Shown here: in pieces, positions 17,467 through 25,723 of the stretch
Position numbering within the stretch: position 1 is the stretch's first letter
Layout of the letters: each line of letters starts with the position of its first letter
NCBI GenBank assembly: GCA_016218825.1
Contig: JACRCV010000064.1
Span: 172,347 to 236,346, forward strand
Origin: Deltaproteobacteria bacterium
GTDB lineage: Bacteria; Myxococcota; XYA12-FULL-58-9
DNA length: 64,000 nucleotides
Direction of reading: 5' to 3'
Notes under the pieces: model-generated
Database searches by the model: none
What the model saw: only the letters and a program-made list of their open reading frames with translations
What the model was told of the DNA's origin: nothing
Translations under genes and position numbers: made by a program

Positions 17467-17850
17467 TCAGGCCGCAGGCTTCTCGTACCAGTCTTCGTGC
17501 GGTGAGAACTGATGGCACGCCAGGCACTGCGTCGTGTCCCACGCCTCTTTGCAGCCGGGGCAGACCCCGTGGGTGTCGAAGGTGTTCCAGACGTGGTCGC
17601 AGACGCACTGCCAGCGATCGGACTTGCGCGGCCGCCAGCCGCAGCGGGGGCAGCGGATCTTGCCGGATCCCGACTCGCCGTCCTCCGCCTCGGCCTTCGT
17701 CTTCTTCTTCTTCTTCGCCGCCAGCGGGCTCTCCCCCTGGCGGCGCAACGACAACAGCCCCGAGCCGGCGGCGACCGCGCCGTCGCTGGTCACCGTTGCC
17801 AAGAACAGGTCACAAAAGTTGCCACCGCCCCGCACGCCGCGCCTCACCAT
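17467..17850 (-). CDS. Small zinc-ribbon protein
   Basis: Up to 127 aa. The C-terminal ~60 residues hold four Cys pairs or near-pairs: CPRCGWRP, CVCDHVW, CPGC and CLACHQFSPHEDWY, a double zinc-ribbon-like arrangement typical of small conserved hypothetical proteins. A Lys-rich stretch (AAKKKKKTKAEAEDGE) precedes it. The start is uncertain. The ATG at 17850 has a purine-rich run directly against it with no spacing. In-frame TTG/GTG codons lie nearer, and the best ribosome site (AGGGGGAG at 6 nt) sits before a CTG at 17724, which would give an ~85-aa protein starting just before the Lys run. Nucleic-acid or protein binding is plausible but not shown. Confidence 0.65.
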   Translation of the reverse strand: MVRRGVRGGGNFCDLFLATVTSDGAVAAGSGLLSLRRQGESPLAAKKKKKTKAEAEDGESGSGKIRCPRCGWRPRKSDRWQCVCDHVWNTFDTHGVCPGCKEAWDTTQCLACHQFSPHEDWYEKPAA

Positions 17851-17976
17851 CCCCTCTAATAGGCAACAATATAGGGAGATTTCAAACGGCCGCGCACCTT
17901 GGCGGTGGCACGCCTCGTGCTCTTCATGGTTGCCCGCGCGTTCGTGATCGGGGGCGGCGCGGGTCGTGGAGGCGCG

Positions 17977-18990
17977 ATGATTCGGACGAGCGGGAAGTTG
18001 GCTCGGCTTGCGGCGCTGTTGCTCTTGTGGGGCTGCGAGGCGGCGTCGGACCGGCTGTTCGTCGAGGGCTGCGCGCCCGGCAAGTTTGCCTGTGAGGACG
18101 GCTGTTGTTCGCTCTGCCGGAGTGACGCCGACTGCGGCTCGGGCACCGGCTGCAACGGCGAGGGGCTGTGCACCCGCGCCGCCGATCCCTGTCTCGCCTC
18201 GAGCATCGCCTGCAACCTCGCGAACGACGACATGAGCGACGGCTACACCGCGGGGCCGCCGCCCACGGCGATTCCGTCGCGCTACGACGCGGTCACCTGG
18301 CTGCCGGAGGGGTTCTTTGGCCTGCCGCAGGTGCGGCACGCCGTCGTGGTCTTCGATGGTTACGCCGCGTTCTGGGACACCGACTCCGGTCGGGTGACGA
18401 TGCTGATGACGCTCGCGGCGTTCTGGGACCTGTTCGGCAAGACCGGCGCCCGCCCGCCCGAGGCGCACATCAACTCGATGGTGTTCTTGCCTGCGGGGCA
18501 GCTCTTCGGCGCGCCGCAGGCCGTGGATCAGGTGCTGGTGACCTTCGGCGACCGGGCCTACGTCGCCGACCGCGGCACCGGTGTCTGGTGGGAGAGCTCG
18601 GTCGCGGCGCTGGACATGGACGCCGAGGGCCACGCCGCGTTTCCGATGCCGATGCTCGCGAGCGCGACCTTGGTGCGCGCCGGCGAGGCGGGGGCGGCGG
18701 CCGACCAGCTCGTCGTGAGCTTCCAGAACGACATCTACACCTACGACTCGGCGAAGAAGGCCTGGGGCCCGCCGGTGCCGGTCGGGATCTACTTCGGTGC
18801 GCAGGGCGCCAGCGGCGACGCGCCGCAGACCGCCAACGTGCTCGCCTTCTTGCCGCAAGGGCAGGGCGTCTACCTGGTGCAGGACGGCGCCATCTCGAAG
18901 CGCGGCGAGCTGACGCAAGACCCCGGCAGCGGCGCGCGCCGCTGCGTATGGACGGCGTTCGCGGTCTCGGCGGTGAGCTTCGATCTCTGA
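17977..18990 (+). CDS. Putative Cys-rich lipoprotein
   Basis: 337 aa. The start is ATG 17977 with GGAGG 4 nt upstream; it opens MIRTSGKLARLAALLLLWGC, a lipoprotein signal with Cys20. Residues ~35-75 are Cys-rich (CAPGKFACEDGCCSLCRSD, CGSGTGCNGEGLC), followed by a globular domain of ~250 residues. That domain repeats phrases such as HAVVVFDGYAAFWDTDSGRV, DQVLVTFGDRAYVADRGTG, DQLVVSFQNDIYTYDSA and GVYLVQDGA, which look like blades of a hemopexin-like or other propeller. The function is unknown. The neighbour 96 bp downstream, on the same strand, is the gingipain-like lipoprotein. Confidence 0.8.
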   Translation: MIRTSGKLARLAALLLLWGCEAASDRLFVEGCAPGKFACEDGCCSLCRSDADCGSGTGCNGEGLCTRAADPCLASSIACNLANDDMSDGYTAGPPPTAIPSRYDAVTWLPEGFFGLPQVRHAVVVFDGYAAFWDTDSGRVTMLMTLAAFWDLFGKTGARPPEAHINSMVFLPAGQLFGAPQAVDQVLVTFGDRAYVADRGTGVWWESSVAALDMDAEGHAAFPMPMLASATLVRAGEAGAAADQLVVSFQNDIYTYDSAKKAWGPPVPVGIYFGAQGASGDAPQTANVLAFLPQGQGVYLVQDGAISKRGELTQDPGSGARRCVWTAFAVSAVSFDL

Positions 18991-19086
18991 GGTCGGTGGT
19001 GCGCCTGCCGCGGTTGTGGAATACTTCGCCGACGCCGTCGCCTCGAAGGCTGGCGGCGACGGTCTCCACGACAGGAGGGCGGCGCC

Positions 19087-21837
19087 GTGCCAACACTGCC
19101 GAGTTGTTGCCGACGAGTTGTTGTCGAGGCGTCCTTGTTGTCGGTGGCGCTCGCGGCGCTCGGGTCTTGTCGCGCCGGACCGAGCGTCGTTCAGGCGTGT
19201 GCCGTGGCGGCGGACTGCGCCGCCTACACTGGGCCCGGGGCCGCCGAGTGCTTCGCGCCGCAGTGCCGCGATCGGCGATGTGACTACGTGGTCGACAGCG
19301 TCAAGGTCTGTGCCGCCGCCAGCTGTGCGAACGGAGTCGTCACCCCGGAGCGGACCTGCGGTGCTGCAGGGGGCTGCGCCGAGGTCGCGGCCGTCGACTG
19401 TGGTGGCTTCGCCTGCGCACCGACCGCGCCCGGGTGCCGCGTCAGCTGCGACGACGACCTCGACTGTGCGACCGGCCACGACTGTCACGACCGCAGTCGC
19501 TGCGAGCCGGTCGACGACGGTGTGCAGGCGCTGTTGTCCGACCTGCCGGCGCCGTGGACGAGCGCGGTCGAGCTCGCCGCCGTCGTCGGTGGCGCCGCGG
19601 TCGTGAGCTACCGTTACCAGCTCGACGACGCGGGCTTCGCGCCCGAGGCGCCGATCGCGAGTCCGATCGTGGCGACCGACCTCACGCCCGGCGCCCACAC
19701 CCTCAGCGTGGTCGGCAAACGGAGCGACGGCGTCTGGCAGCCTGTCGCCGCCGCCACGACTTACTCTTGGTCCATCGACACGACGCCGCCGGAGGTCACG
19801 ATCGACTACCTGCCCGGCGTGCAGCGGACCACCGGCATCAGCGTCACCAAGTCCGGGAGTGACCCCGAATCCGGGATCGCGGCGAGCCGGTTGGAGTACC
19901 GCATCGGCGACGCCAGCGGCCGGGGTACCGCGGCCTGCGGCGGCTGGTCGGCGTGGCGGATCCTCAGCGTCGCGGACACGCTCACCCATTTCGGTACGCC
20001 GGAGCGTTGCTACCAGCTGCGCGCCATTTGCGAGAACGCCGCCGGCCTCACCGCCACGGCCATCGGTGGTGTCGTCCGCCTGGATCTGTTGGCCGAGGAT
20101 CGGCACCTGTTCGTGGCCGCCGACACCGATTGGCAGGAGGTCCTCACCCTGGTGCCGTCGCTCATCCGGAGCGACCCGACGAGCGTGCGCATGCGACCGC
20201 TCATCCTGGTCCACACCGAGGCGAACGGCTTCGACGCCGACGGTCTCCTCCATTTCCTGTCGCGCTACGCGCCGCAACGGGTCACGGTCCTGGGCGCGGT
20301 GCCCGCGGGTCTTCTCGGCCTGGTCGCGGCGCGGGTGCCGGCGACGACCGCGGTGGCGGCCGTGCTGCCGACGGACCTTCGCGACCAGGACAGCACCGTG
20401 GTGTACGCCGCCGATGATTTTGCCACCGCCGCGCTCGCGTCGGTCTACGCCTCGGCCGTGGGCGCGGCGCTCGTCATTCAGGGTGGCGCGCTCGACAACA
20501 CCGTCGAGCTCTCGGGCCGCGAGGTGGAGCTGGTCGGGGCCACGGCGTGTCCGTCCGGCGCGCGTTGCGTCGCCGCGTACACCCGGGCGGGCTTGCAGGC
20601 GCGCTACCTCGCGGTGACCGGCACCGACCGCGTCGTCCTCGCCAACCCCAACGACGTCGGCTGGACGCCGATCATCGAGACCTTCACCCCGGCCGCGGCC
20701 ACCGGGACCTTCGCGCGCCTCTACGATCGGACCGCCCTCGCCGCCCCGATCTTGGCGGCCGGCAAGCGCGAGCTCCTGATGTTCTACGACGGCGTCGACG
20801 CCGAGCTCGAGAAGGACGCCTACTGCGCGGCCAGCAACGTCGACACCGTGGTCGCCGACGTCCGCGCCGCCCTCGCGGTCGACGTGCCGGCGCTGTTCGC
20901 CGCGGCCCCGGTGCAGTTCCTGACCATCGTCGCTGCGCCCAACGCCATCCCCGATTCCGTGATGTTGCCGGGAGGCCACTGCATCCCCGAGGTACACGAA
21001 GAGCAGCGCATCGCCACCGATCGGACCTTGATTCCCAACGCCCGCACCGGGCGGATCTACGGCCTGAGCCTCACCGACGTGACGGCCTACGTGGCGCGCT
21101 CGCTGTTCTACGACACGCTGTTCGACAACATCTACGTCAACCCGAGCACCCAGGTCGCGCGCGCCACCGGCTACGTGTTCGCGAGCCCGATCGTACCGCC
21201 GAGCGGCGACGCCTACTACTTGGGCGCGGCGAGCAAGATCACCGAGCTCGCGACCGCGGCCGGTTACACCGCCGGCTGCACCGAGGAGGGCTACCTGCCG
21301 GCGCCGCCCTACTGCAGCTCGATCGCGTCACCGCCGACCGCGTGGTTCGACACCACCAAGCTCGCCGGCCAGCAGTACGTGGTGGCCTACAGCCACGGCT
21401 GGGTGTTCGGCTGGGGCGAGCAGGTCACCGTCAACAAGCTGCCCGATCTCGACCTGCCCTACGTGAGCTCGTTCGCGTGCTCGACGGCGTTCTTTTGGGC
21501 CGAGACCGAGCCCGACGGTACGACCCCGCGCGCGCGCAGTGAGCGCTTTGGGGCGCGCCTGCTGCGCAAGGGCGCGATGGGTTACCACGGGCTGGTCGCG
21601 CCCGGGTCGTCGGTCAGCAGCATCTCGCTCGCGCACTCGAGCTACGTGGCGCTCGGGGCGTTGTTGACCGGAGGCGGCGCGAGCCTGGGCGACGTCGACC
21701 TGACGATGGTGAGCGTGATGATCAACCAATACGGCGAGAGCAACGTCGATTTCTTCACTCTGCTCGGCGACCCAACCCTGGTGATGCGCTTCAAACAGTA
21801 CCCGGGGGCCTGGCCGGTCGCCGCCGTCGGGCCGTAG
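19087..21837 (+). CDS. Gingipain-like (C25 family) cysteine peptidase lipoprotein
   Basis: 916 aa from GTG 19087 with AGGAGGG at 7 nt. The signal (VVVEASLLSVALAALGSC) ends in a probable lipobox Cys. Residues ~35-145 are Cys-rich, and an Ig/beta-sandwich region (about 150-330) follows. The C-terminal half reads as a peptidase C25 domain. A His-Gly motif (VAYSHGW, His770) is followed 28 residues later by a Cys (SSFACSTAFF, Cys798). The domain ends with NVDFFTLLGDPTLVMRF, the hallmark end of C25 domains. His and Cys would form the caspase-fold catalytic dyad. Expected location is the cell surface or periplasm. The assignment rests on motifs and is not confirmed by a profile search. Confidence 0.78.
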   Translation: MPTLPSCCRRVVVEASLLSVALAALGSCRAGPSVVQACAVAADCAAYTGPGAAECFAPQCRDRRCDYVVDSVKVCAAASCANGVVTPERTCGAAGGCAEVAAVDCGGFACAPTAPGCRVSCDDDLDCATGHDCHDRSRCEPVDDGVQALLSDLPAPWTSAVELAAVVGGAAVVSYRYQLDDAGFAPEAPIASPIVATDLTPGAHTLSVVGKRSDGVWQPVAAATTYSWSIDTTPPEVTIDYLPGVQRTTGISVTKSGSDPESGIAASRLEYRIGDASGRGTAACGGWSAWRILSVADTLTHFGTPERCYQLRAICENAAGLTATAIGGVVRLDLLAEDRHLFVAADTDWQEVLTLVPSLIRSDPTSVRMRPLILVHTEANGFDADGLLHFLSRYAPQRVTVLGAVPAGLLGLVAARVPATTAVAAVLPTDLRDQDSTVVYAADDFATAALASVYASAVGAALVIQGGALDNTVELSGREVELVGATACPSGARCVAAYTRAGLQARYLAVTGTDRVVLANPNDVGWTPIIETFTPAAATGTFARLYDRTALAAPILAAGKRELLMFYDGVDAELEKDAYCAASNVDTVVADVRAALAVDVPALFAAAPVQFLTIVAAPNAIPDSVMLPGGHCIPEVHEEQRIATDRTLIPNARTGRIYGLSLTDVTAYVARSLFYDTLFDNIYVNPSTQVARATGYVFASPIVPPSGDAYYLGAASKITELATAAGYTAGCTEEGYLPAPPYCSSIASPPTAWFDTTKLAGQQYVVAYSHGWVFGWGEQVTVNKLPDLDLPYVSSFACSTAFFWAETEPDGTTPRARSERFGARLLRKGAMGYHGLVAPGSSVSSISLAHSSYVALGALLTGGGASLGDVDLTMVSVMINQYGESNVDFFTLLGDPTLVMRFKQYPGAWPVAAVGP

Positions 21838-21847
21838 GGCGCCGCAG

Positions 21848-23077
21848 GTGGTCCGCGCGCCGGCCGTTTTGCTGCTCGCCATCGCGGTCTTCGCGGCCAT
21901 CACCTACGGTCTCGTGAGCGCGGCGACCCCGCTGCCGGCCGAGGTCGATCGACTGGTGTTCGGGGTGTCGCCGGACTCGCGCGAGTATCTGAGCGTGTCG
22001 CGTTGGATCTTCGCGGCCACCCCGGTCCCCGACGCTTCCATCAACCGCCCGATCCTCTATCCGCTCTTCCTCGGGTTGAGCGCCGTCGCCGGGGTCAAGG
22101 CCGTCTGGATCGGGCAAGCGCTGTTGTGGCTGGCGTCGGCGGTGCTCGTCAGCCTCGCGGTCCGGCGGCGAACCGGCTCGCGCGTCCTGATGCTCCTCGC
22201 CGGGGCGCTGTTCGTCGGTCATCCGTCGCTCGTCGCGTTGACGTACTTCGGGCTCACCGAGACCTTGACGGTGTTTCTCCTCGCGCTGTGGTTGAACGTC
22301 GCCGCGTCGCCGGGGTGGTTGTCGGACCGGCGGCGGATTCTGGAGTCGGTGTTGTTGTTGGCGCTGCTCACCATCACCAAGCCGGTGTTCAAGTACGCGC
22401 TCGCCGTCTATCTGGTCGCCGTTGTCGTGGCGACCTGGCGACAGCGGCAAGGGCTCGCGGCGCGGTTGCTGGCGGTCTCGGTGGGCCTCGCGCCGGTTCT
22501 GATCCAGCTGGCGGTGATGCTCGACGCCCACGGGATCTTCGATCTGTCGCGGGTGAGCCGCATCGGCCGCGATCGGCACCTGTTGCCGGCGGTTTACTGC
22601 CACGTGCACGAGCGCCAAGATCTGGAAGCCGGCTGGGCCGCGATCGCGGACCTCTCCGACGCCGACAAGAACGCCTACCTCGTGGACCACTGGCCCGCGA
22701 CCGCGGTCGTGTTCGCGCACAACCTGGTGGACGGCAACCTCACCCGCGGCAGCGAGTTCTTGAAGAACGAGGGCCAGGCGCCGCGGCTGTGGTCGTGGAC
22801 CCGGCGTTACAACATGAACCTGGCGCGGCTGCACGCGCTGCTCGTGCCGCTGCTGCTGTTCCTGGGCTGGCGGCGGCAGGCGCTCGAGCTGCTGCCGGTC
22901 GCCGCGGTCGGCCTGCTGCTGTTGTTCTCCACCGGGCTGGTGTTCTGGGCCGGGGACCGGCTGGTCGCGTTCACGTTGCCGATTTGGATCTACGTCTACC
23001 TCGGCCTCGGCGCCGAGTGGCTCCGGGCGCGCGGTCGGTCGCGGTCAGCGACTGAATCGTCAATGCCTAAAAAGTAA
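21848..23077 (+). CDS. Polytopic membrane protein, possible GT-C-type glycosyltransferase
   Basis: 409 aa from GTG 21848, with about nine or ten hydrophobic segments spread along its length. The first (AVLLLAIAVFAAITYGL) is followed by a short extracytoplasmic loop with DSREYLSVSRWIF. An early Asp/Glu-bearing loop after helix 1 and the later RPILYPLFLG recall GT-C (ArnT/PMT-like) enzymes, which use polyprenyl-phosphate sugars, but no diagnostic motif is certain. The gene starts 10 bp after the C25 gene, so it is probably cotranscribed with it. Its last codons run into the AT-rich gap, where base composition changes sharply. Confidence 0.7.
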   Translation: MVRAPAVLLLAIAVFAAITYGLVSAATPLPAEVDRLVFGVSPDSREYLSVSRWIFAATPVPDASINRPILYPLFLGLSAVAGVKAVWIGQALLWLASAVLVSLAVRRRTGSRVLMLLAGALFVGHPSLVALTYFGLTETLTVFLLALWLNVAASPGWLSDRRRILESVLLLALLTITKPVFKYALAVYLVAVVVATWRQRQGLAARLLAVSVGLAPVLIQLAVMLDAHGIFDLSRVSRIGRDRHLLPAVYCHVHERQDLEAGWAAIADLSDADKNAYLVDHWPATAVVFAHNLVDGNLTRGSEFLKNEGQAPRLWSWTRRYNMNLARLHALLVPLLLFLGWRRQALELLPVAAVGLLLLFSTGLVFWAGDRLVAFTLPIWIYVYLGLGAEWLRARGRSRSATESSMPKK

Positions 23078-23385
23078 AGTAAATCATGTTGGTATATGTG
23101 TTCGTGCCGCCCCCCATTGGCCCACGACATGGGACGAGGCGGTCCGTGTAATATTGTTGAATACATTTGCCTACATAGGTGTATCACGGCCTTCCTGGGG
23201 GTGATTGTGGCGTTGGGTGATCTAATGTAGGTAAGTCTCCTACATCCGCGTAATAAGTAGTCTTCTGGAATCTATTGCACCACATTGTCGAGTAGCGTAA
23301 CATCGGCGCGATATGAGGGAGCGTCCGGGGGCGGGGGTGGCGTTCGTAGGCGTTGGTCATCAATTGAATTAGGAGACAACTGTCC
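23078..23385. other. AT-rich 308-bp intergenic region
   Basis: No convincing gene here. GC content falls to about half, against about 70% on either side, and the change begins in the last codons of the upstream membrane-protein gene. It holds a perfect 7-bp hairpin (23225-23245), a second CCTACAT at 23170-23176, and several TA-rich stretches (for example GTAATATTGTTGAATAC near 23150) that could be promoter elements for the downstream lipoprotein. The AGGAG at about 23371 serves that gene's ATG (23386). Two short minus-strand frames overlap it but have no supporting features. Confidence 0.6.
23225..23245. promoter_or_regulatory. 7-bp perfect inverted repeat in the AT-rich leader
   Basis: ATGTAGG (23225-23231) and CCTACAT (23239-23245) pair perfectly around the 7-nt loop TAAGTCT. 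It lies 140 bp upstream of the polyglycine lipoprotein ATG. It could be a protein-binding operator or an RNA hairpin in the leader; there is no T-run to suggest an intrinsic terminator. Confidence 0.45.
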
Positions 23386-24528
23386 ATGCGCACCAAGACG
23401 ATCTTCTACGCGTTGCCTCTCGTTTGTGTCGCGTCGCTGTTGCAGCTCGCCGCTTGCGGGCAGTCGCGGCCCACGAAGAAGCAGTACACCACCCCGACCG
23501 GGGGCGGCGGGCCCAACAACACGACCACGTGCACCGCCGACGACACGAAGTGCAGCGACCTCATCCTTCAGACTTGTCTGAACGGCACCTGGAACGCCGG
23601 CGTCAGCTGCAGCCCCGGCACCTGTGTCACTGACAACGCGACGACGGCTCACTGTGAGGCGGGCGGCGGTGGTGGTGGCGGCGGTGGCGGTGGTGGTGGT
23701 GGCGGCGGCGGCGGCGGCGGCGAGACCACCAGCGTGATGTGTACCCCGTGCGTGGACGACACTCCCTGCGGCGACGGCGTGTCGGCCGGCTGCTGGTTGC
23801 CTGATGCGACCGGTACGGCCCCCGGCTTCTGTGCGATGGACTGCACCGACACCAACAGCTGTCCGACCGGCTCCACCTGCCAGCCCGACACCGCCGATTC
23901 CTACAGCACCTGTATTCCGGACGCCGCGTGCCCCGGAAGCGGTGGTGGTGGTGGCGGTGGTGGTGGCGGCGGTACGACGACGGCCTGTGGTGGTGACTGC
24001 GATGCCGGGGCCTACACGGCGTGCACCTGCGGCAGCGCCGATCCCTGTGGCTGGCAAGCGGACGGCTATTGCGACGACGCCTGCGCCACGTCTTTCCCCA
24101 GCGACTACTTCGATGACGCTGCCGATTGCGCCGGCGGTGGCGGCGGTGGTGGCGGTACGACGACGGTCTGCGGTGGTGACTGCGACGCCGGGAGCTACAC
24201 GGCGTGCACCTGCGGCAGCGCCGATCCCTGTGGCTGGCAAGCGGACGGCTATTGCGACGACGCCTGCGCCACGTCTTTCCCCACCGACTACTTCGACGAC
24301 GCTGCCGATTGCGGCGGCGGTGGCGGCGGCGGCACGACGGGCACTTGCCCGGTGGGGACGTGCACGCCGATCACCGGCGCCAACGTGTGTCTCGAGAACG
24401 GCGAGATCCCCATGGGGAGCGCGAGCTGTGACGCGACGACCGGCGAGGGGTGCTCGGTGGATACCGCCCCCTTCGGCTACACCGACGCCAACGGCGCGGA
24501 CGCGTGCACCTGTCTCTACGAGTGCTGA
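23386..24528 (+). CDS. Polyglycine-linked repeat lipoprotein
   Basis: 380 aa. The ATG has AGGAG about 10 nt upstream and opens a lipoprotein signal (MRTKTIFYALPLVCVASLLQ, then LAACGQ, Cys24). Short Cys-rich modules are separated by polyglycine linkers, including 20 consecutive Gly (codons 23662-23721), 11 Gly and 8 Gly. Two tandem modules of the same protein sequence (CGGDCDAG.YTACTCGSADP, then CGWQADGYCDDACATSFP) are nearly identical. The Cys pattern suggests disulfide-rich or metal-binding domains exposed on the surface. Convergent with dnaJ across 82 bp. No catalytic motif is seen; function unknown. Confidence 0.88.
   Translation: MRTKTIFYALPLVCVASLLQLAACGQSRPTKKQYTTPTGGGGPNNTTTCTADDTKCSDLILQTCLNGTWNAGVSCSPGTCVTDNATTAHCEAGGGGGGGGGGGGGGGGGGGGETTSVMCTPCVDDTPCGDGVSAGCWLPDATGTAPGFCAMDCTDTNSCPTGSTCQPDTADSYSTCIPDAACPGSGGGGGGGGGGGTTTACGGDCDAGAYTACTCGSADPCGWQADGYCDDACATSFPSDYFDDAADCAGGGGGGGGTTTVCGGDCDAGSYTACTCGSADPCGWQADGYCDDACATSFPTDYFDDAADCGGGGGGGTTGTCPVGTCTPITGANVCLENGEIPMGSASCDATTGEGCSVDTAPFGYTDANGADACTCLYEC
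23974..24309 (+). repeat. In-frame tandem repeat, 183-bp period
   Basis: Two copies of a 183-bp unit (61 codons) start at 23974 and 24157 inside the polyglycine lipoprotein. The Cys-rich part is nearly identical at the DNA level, including synonymous positions; the linker parts are Gly codons of variable number. The near identity suggests recent duplication or ongoing gene conversion. Confidence 0.9.
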
Positions 24529-24610
24529 AGCAGGCCTCGGAGTAGCGTGCTGAGGGGGCGGCGCGAGCGCGCGAGCCGCAACAGCTCACCCGGCGAGAGG
24601 CGGGCGGTGG

Positions 24611-25708
24611 CTACGGGTCGGGCTTCAGGTGGTGGCGGAACGCGGCCCGCAGCGGGTAGTGGTCGTCGGCCTCGAGGTCTTTGAGCTTGGCGACCAGAGC
24701 CGCCTCTTTGTCGGAGAGCGGGTGCGGGGTCTCGACGATGACGGTGACGTGTTGGTCGCCGTGCTCGTGATGCTCGAGGCTCGGCAGGCCCTTGCCGCGC
24801 AGGCGGAAGACCTTGCCGGACTGGGTGCCGGGCGGGATCTTCATCCGCACCTTGCCGTCGAGGGTTGGGACCTCGATCTGCGCGCCGAGCGCGGCGTCGG
24901 CGACGGAGATCGGCACGTCGCACAAGAGGTCGGCGCCGCGGCGCTTGAAGAACGGGTGCGGCTCGACCTTGAGGGTGATCTTGAGATCGCCGGCCGGTCC
25001 GCCGTTTTGGCCCGGCTCGCCTTCGCCGGCGTAGCGCAGCACCGTGTCGTCGTCCGCGCCGGCGGGGATGCGGACCTTGAGGGTGGCCGGGCGGCTGGAG
25101 GCGCCGCTGCCGTCGCAGCTCGTGCACGGCTTGGTGATGATGCGGCCGCGGCCGCGGCAGTAGGTGCACTTCTTGGCGACTGACAGCAGGCCCTGCTGGA
25201 CGCGGATCTCGCCCGAGCCGCCGCAGGCGTAGCAGATCTGGGGCGCCGACCCCGGCGCCGCCCCGGTGCCGGAGCAGGCATCGCAGCGCTTGCTGCGCTG
25301 CACCTCGACCTCGCCTTCGCCGCCCTCTGCCGCGGTGTGGAAGTCGACCTTAAGCTCGAGGACCCGGTCCCGGCCGCGCTCGCGGCCGCGCTTCTCGCGG
25401 CGGCCGAAGAAGTCGCCGAAGATCTCGCTGAACACGTCGCCGACGTTCTGCGCGAAGCCTTCGCCGGGCGCGCCCGCGAAACCGGCGCCGCCGCCCAGGT
25501 GACCAAAGCGGTCGTACTTCTTGCGCTTCGCGGGGTCGGAGAGCACCTCGTAGGCCTGGGTGACCTCTTTGAAGCGCTCCTCGGCGGCGGGGTTGTCGGG
25601 GTTCTTGTCGGGGTGGTGCCGGTGCGCCAGGCGGCGGTAGGCCTTCTTGATCGCGTCGTCGGAGGCGTCGCGGTCGACCCCCAGGACCTCGTAGTAGTCC
25701 TTCGCCAA
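24611..25708 (-). CDS. dnaJ: Chaperone DnaJ (Hsp40)
   Basis: 365 aa, the co-chaperone that delivers substrates to DnaK and stimulates its ATPase. The J-domain (residues 1-70) has the HPD motif (HRHHPDKNP), followed by a short Gly/Phe region ([17 protein letters not shown]). Four zinc-finger repeats of the CxxCxGxG type are intact ([32 protein letters not shown]), and the two C-terminal substrate-binding domains follow. It is the last gene of the hrcA-grpE-dnaK-dnaJ cluster, 15 bp after dnaK. Class I (type A) DnaJ. Confidence 0.97.
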   Translation of the reverse strand: MAKDYYEVLGVDRDASDDAIKKAYRRLAHRHHPDKNPDNPAAEERFKEVTQAYEVLSDPAKRKKYDRFGHLGGGAGFAGAPGEGFAQNVGDVFSEIFGDFFGRREKRGRERGRDRVLELKVDFHTAAEGGEGEVEVQRSKRCDACSGTGAAPGSAPQICYACGGSGEIRVQQGLLSVAKKCTYCRGRGRIITKPCTSCDGSGASSRPATLKVRIPAGADDDTVLRYAGEGEPGQNGGPAGDLKITLKVEPHPFFKRRGADLLCDVPISVADAALGAQIEVPTLDGKVRMKIPPGTQSGKVFRLRGKGLPSLEHHEHGDQHVTVIVETPHPLSDKEAALVAKLKDLEADDHYPLRAAFRHHLKPDP

Positions 25709-25723
25709 GCGCCCTCCGCGGCT

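Noticed and set aside
17467..20997. Very long minus-strand frame (1176 codons)
   Set aside because: Only its 3' end (17467-17850) shows a real protein pattern (zinc ribbon). The rest is antisense to two convincing plus-strand lipoprotein genes and has the repetitive Arg/Gly/Asp composition of a GC-rich shadow frame.
22996..23396. Two short minus-strand frames in the AT-rich gap
   Set aside because: No ribosome sites, no domains, and they overlap a coding end; best read as chance frames.
23662..23721. GGT/GGC run as a simple-sequence repeat of unknown origin
   Set aside because: It is in frame and encodes a 20-Gly linker in a secreted protein; no separate element is needed.
24557..24580. GC-rich hairpin as terminator between the polyglycine gene and dnaJ
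   Set aside because: The GCGGC/GCCGC stem is only 5 bp with a 12-nt loop and no T-run, so it is not better than chance in this GC-rich DNA.
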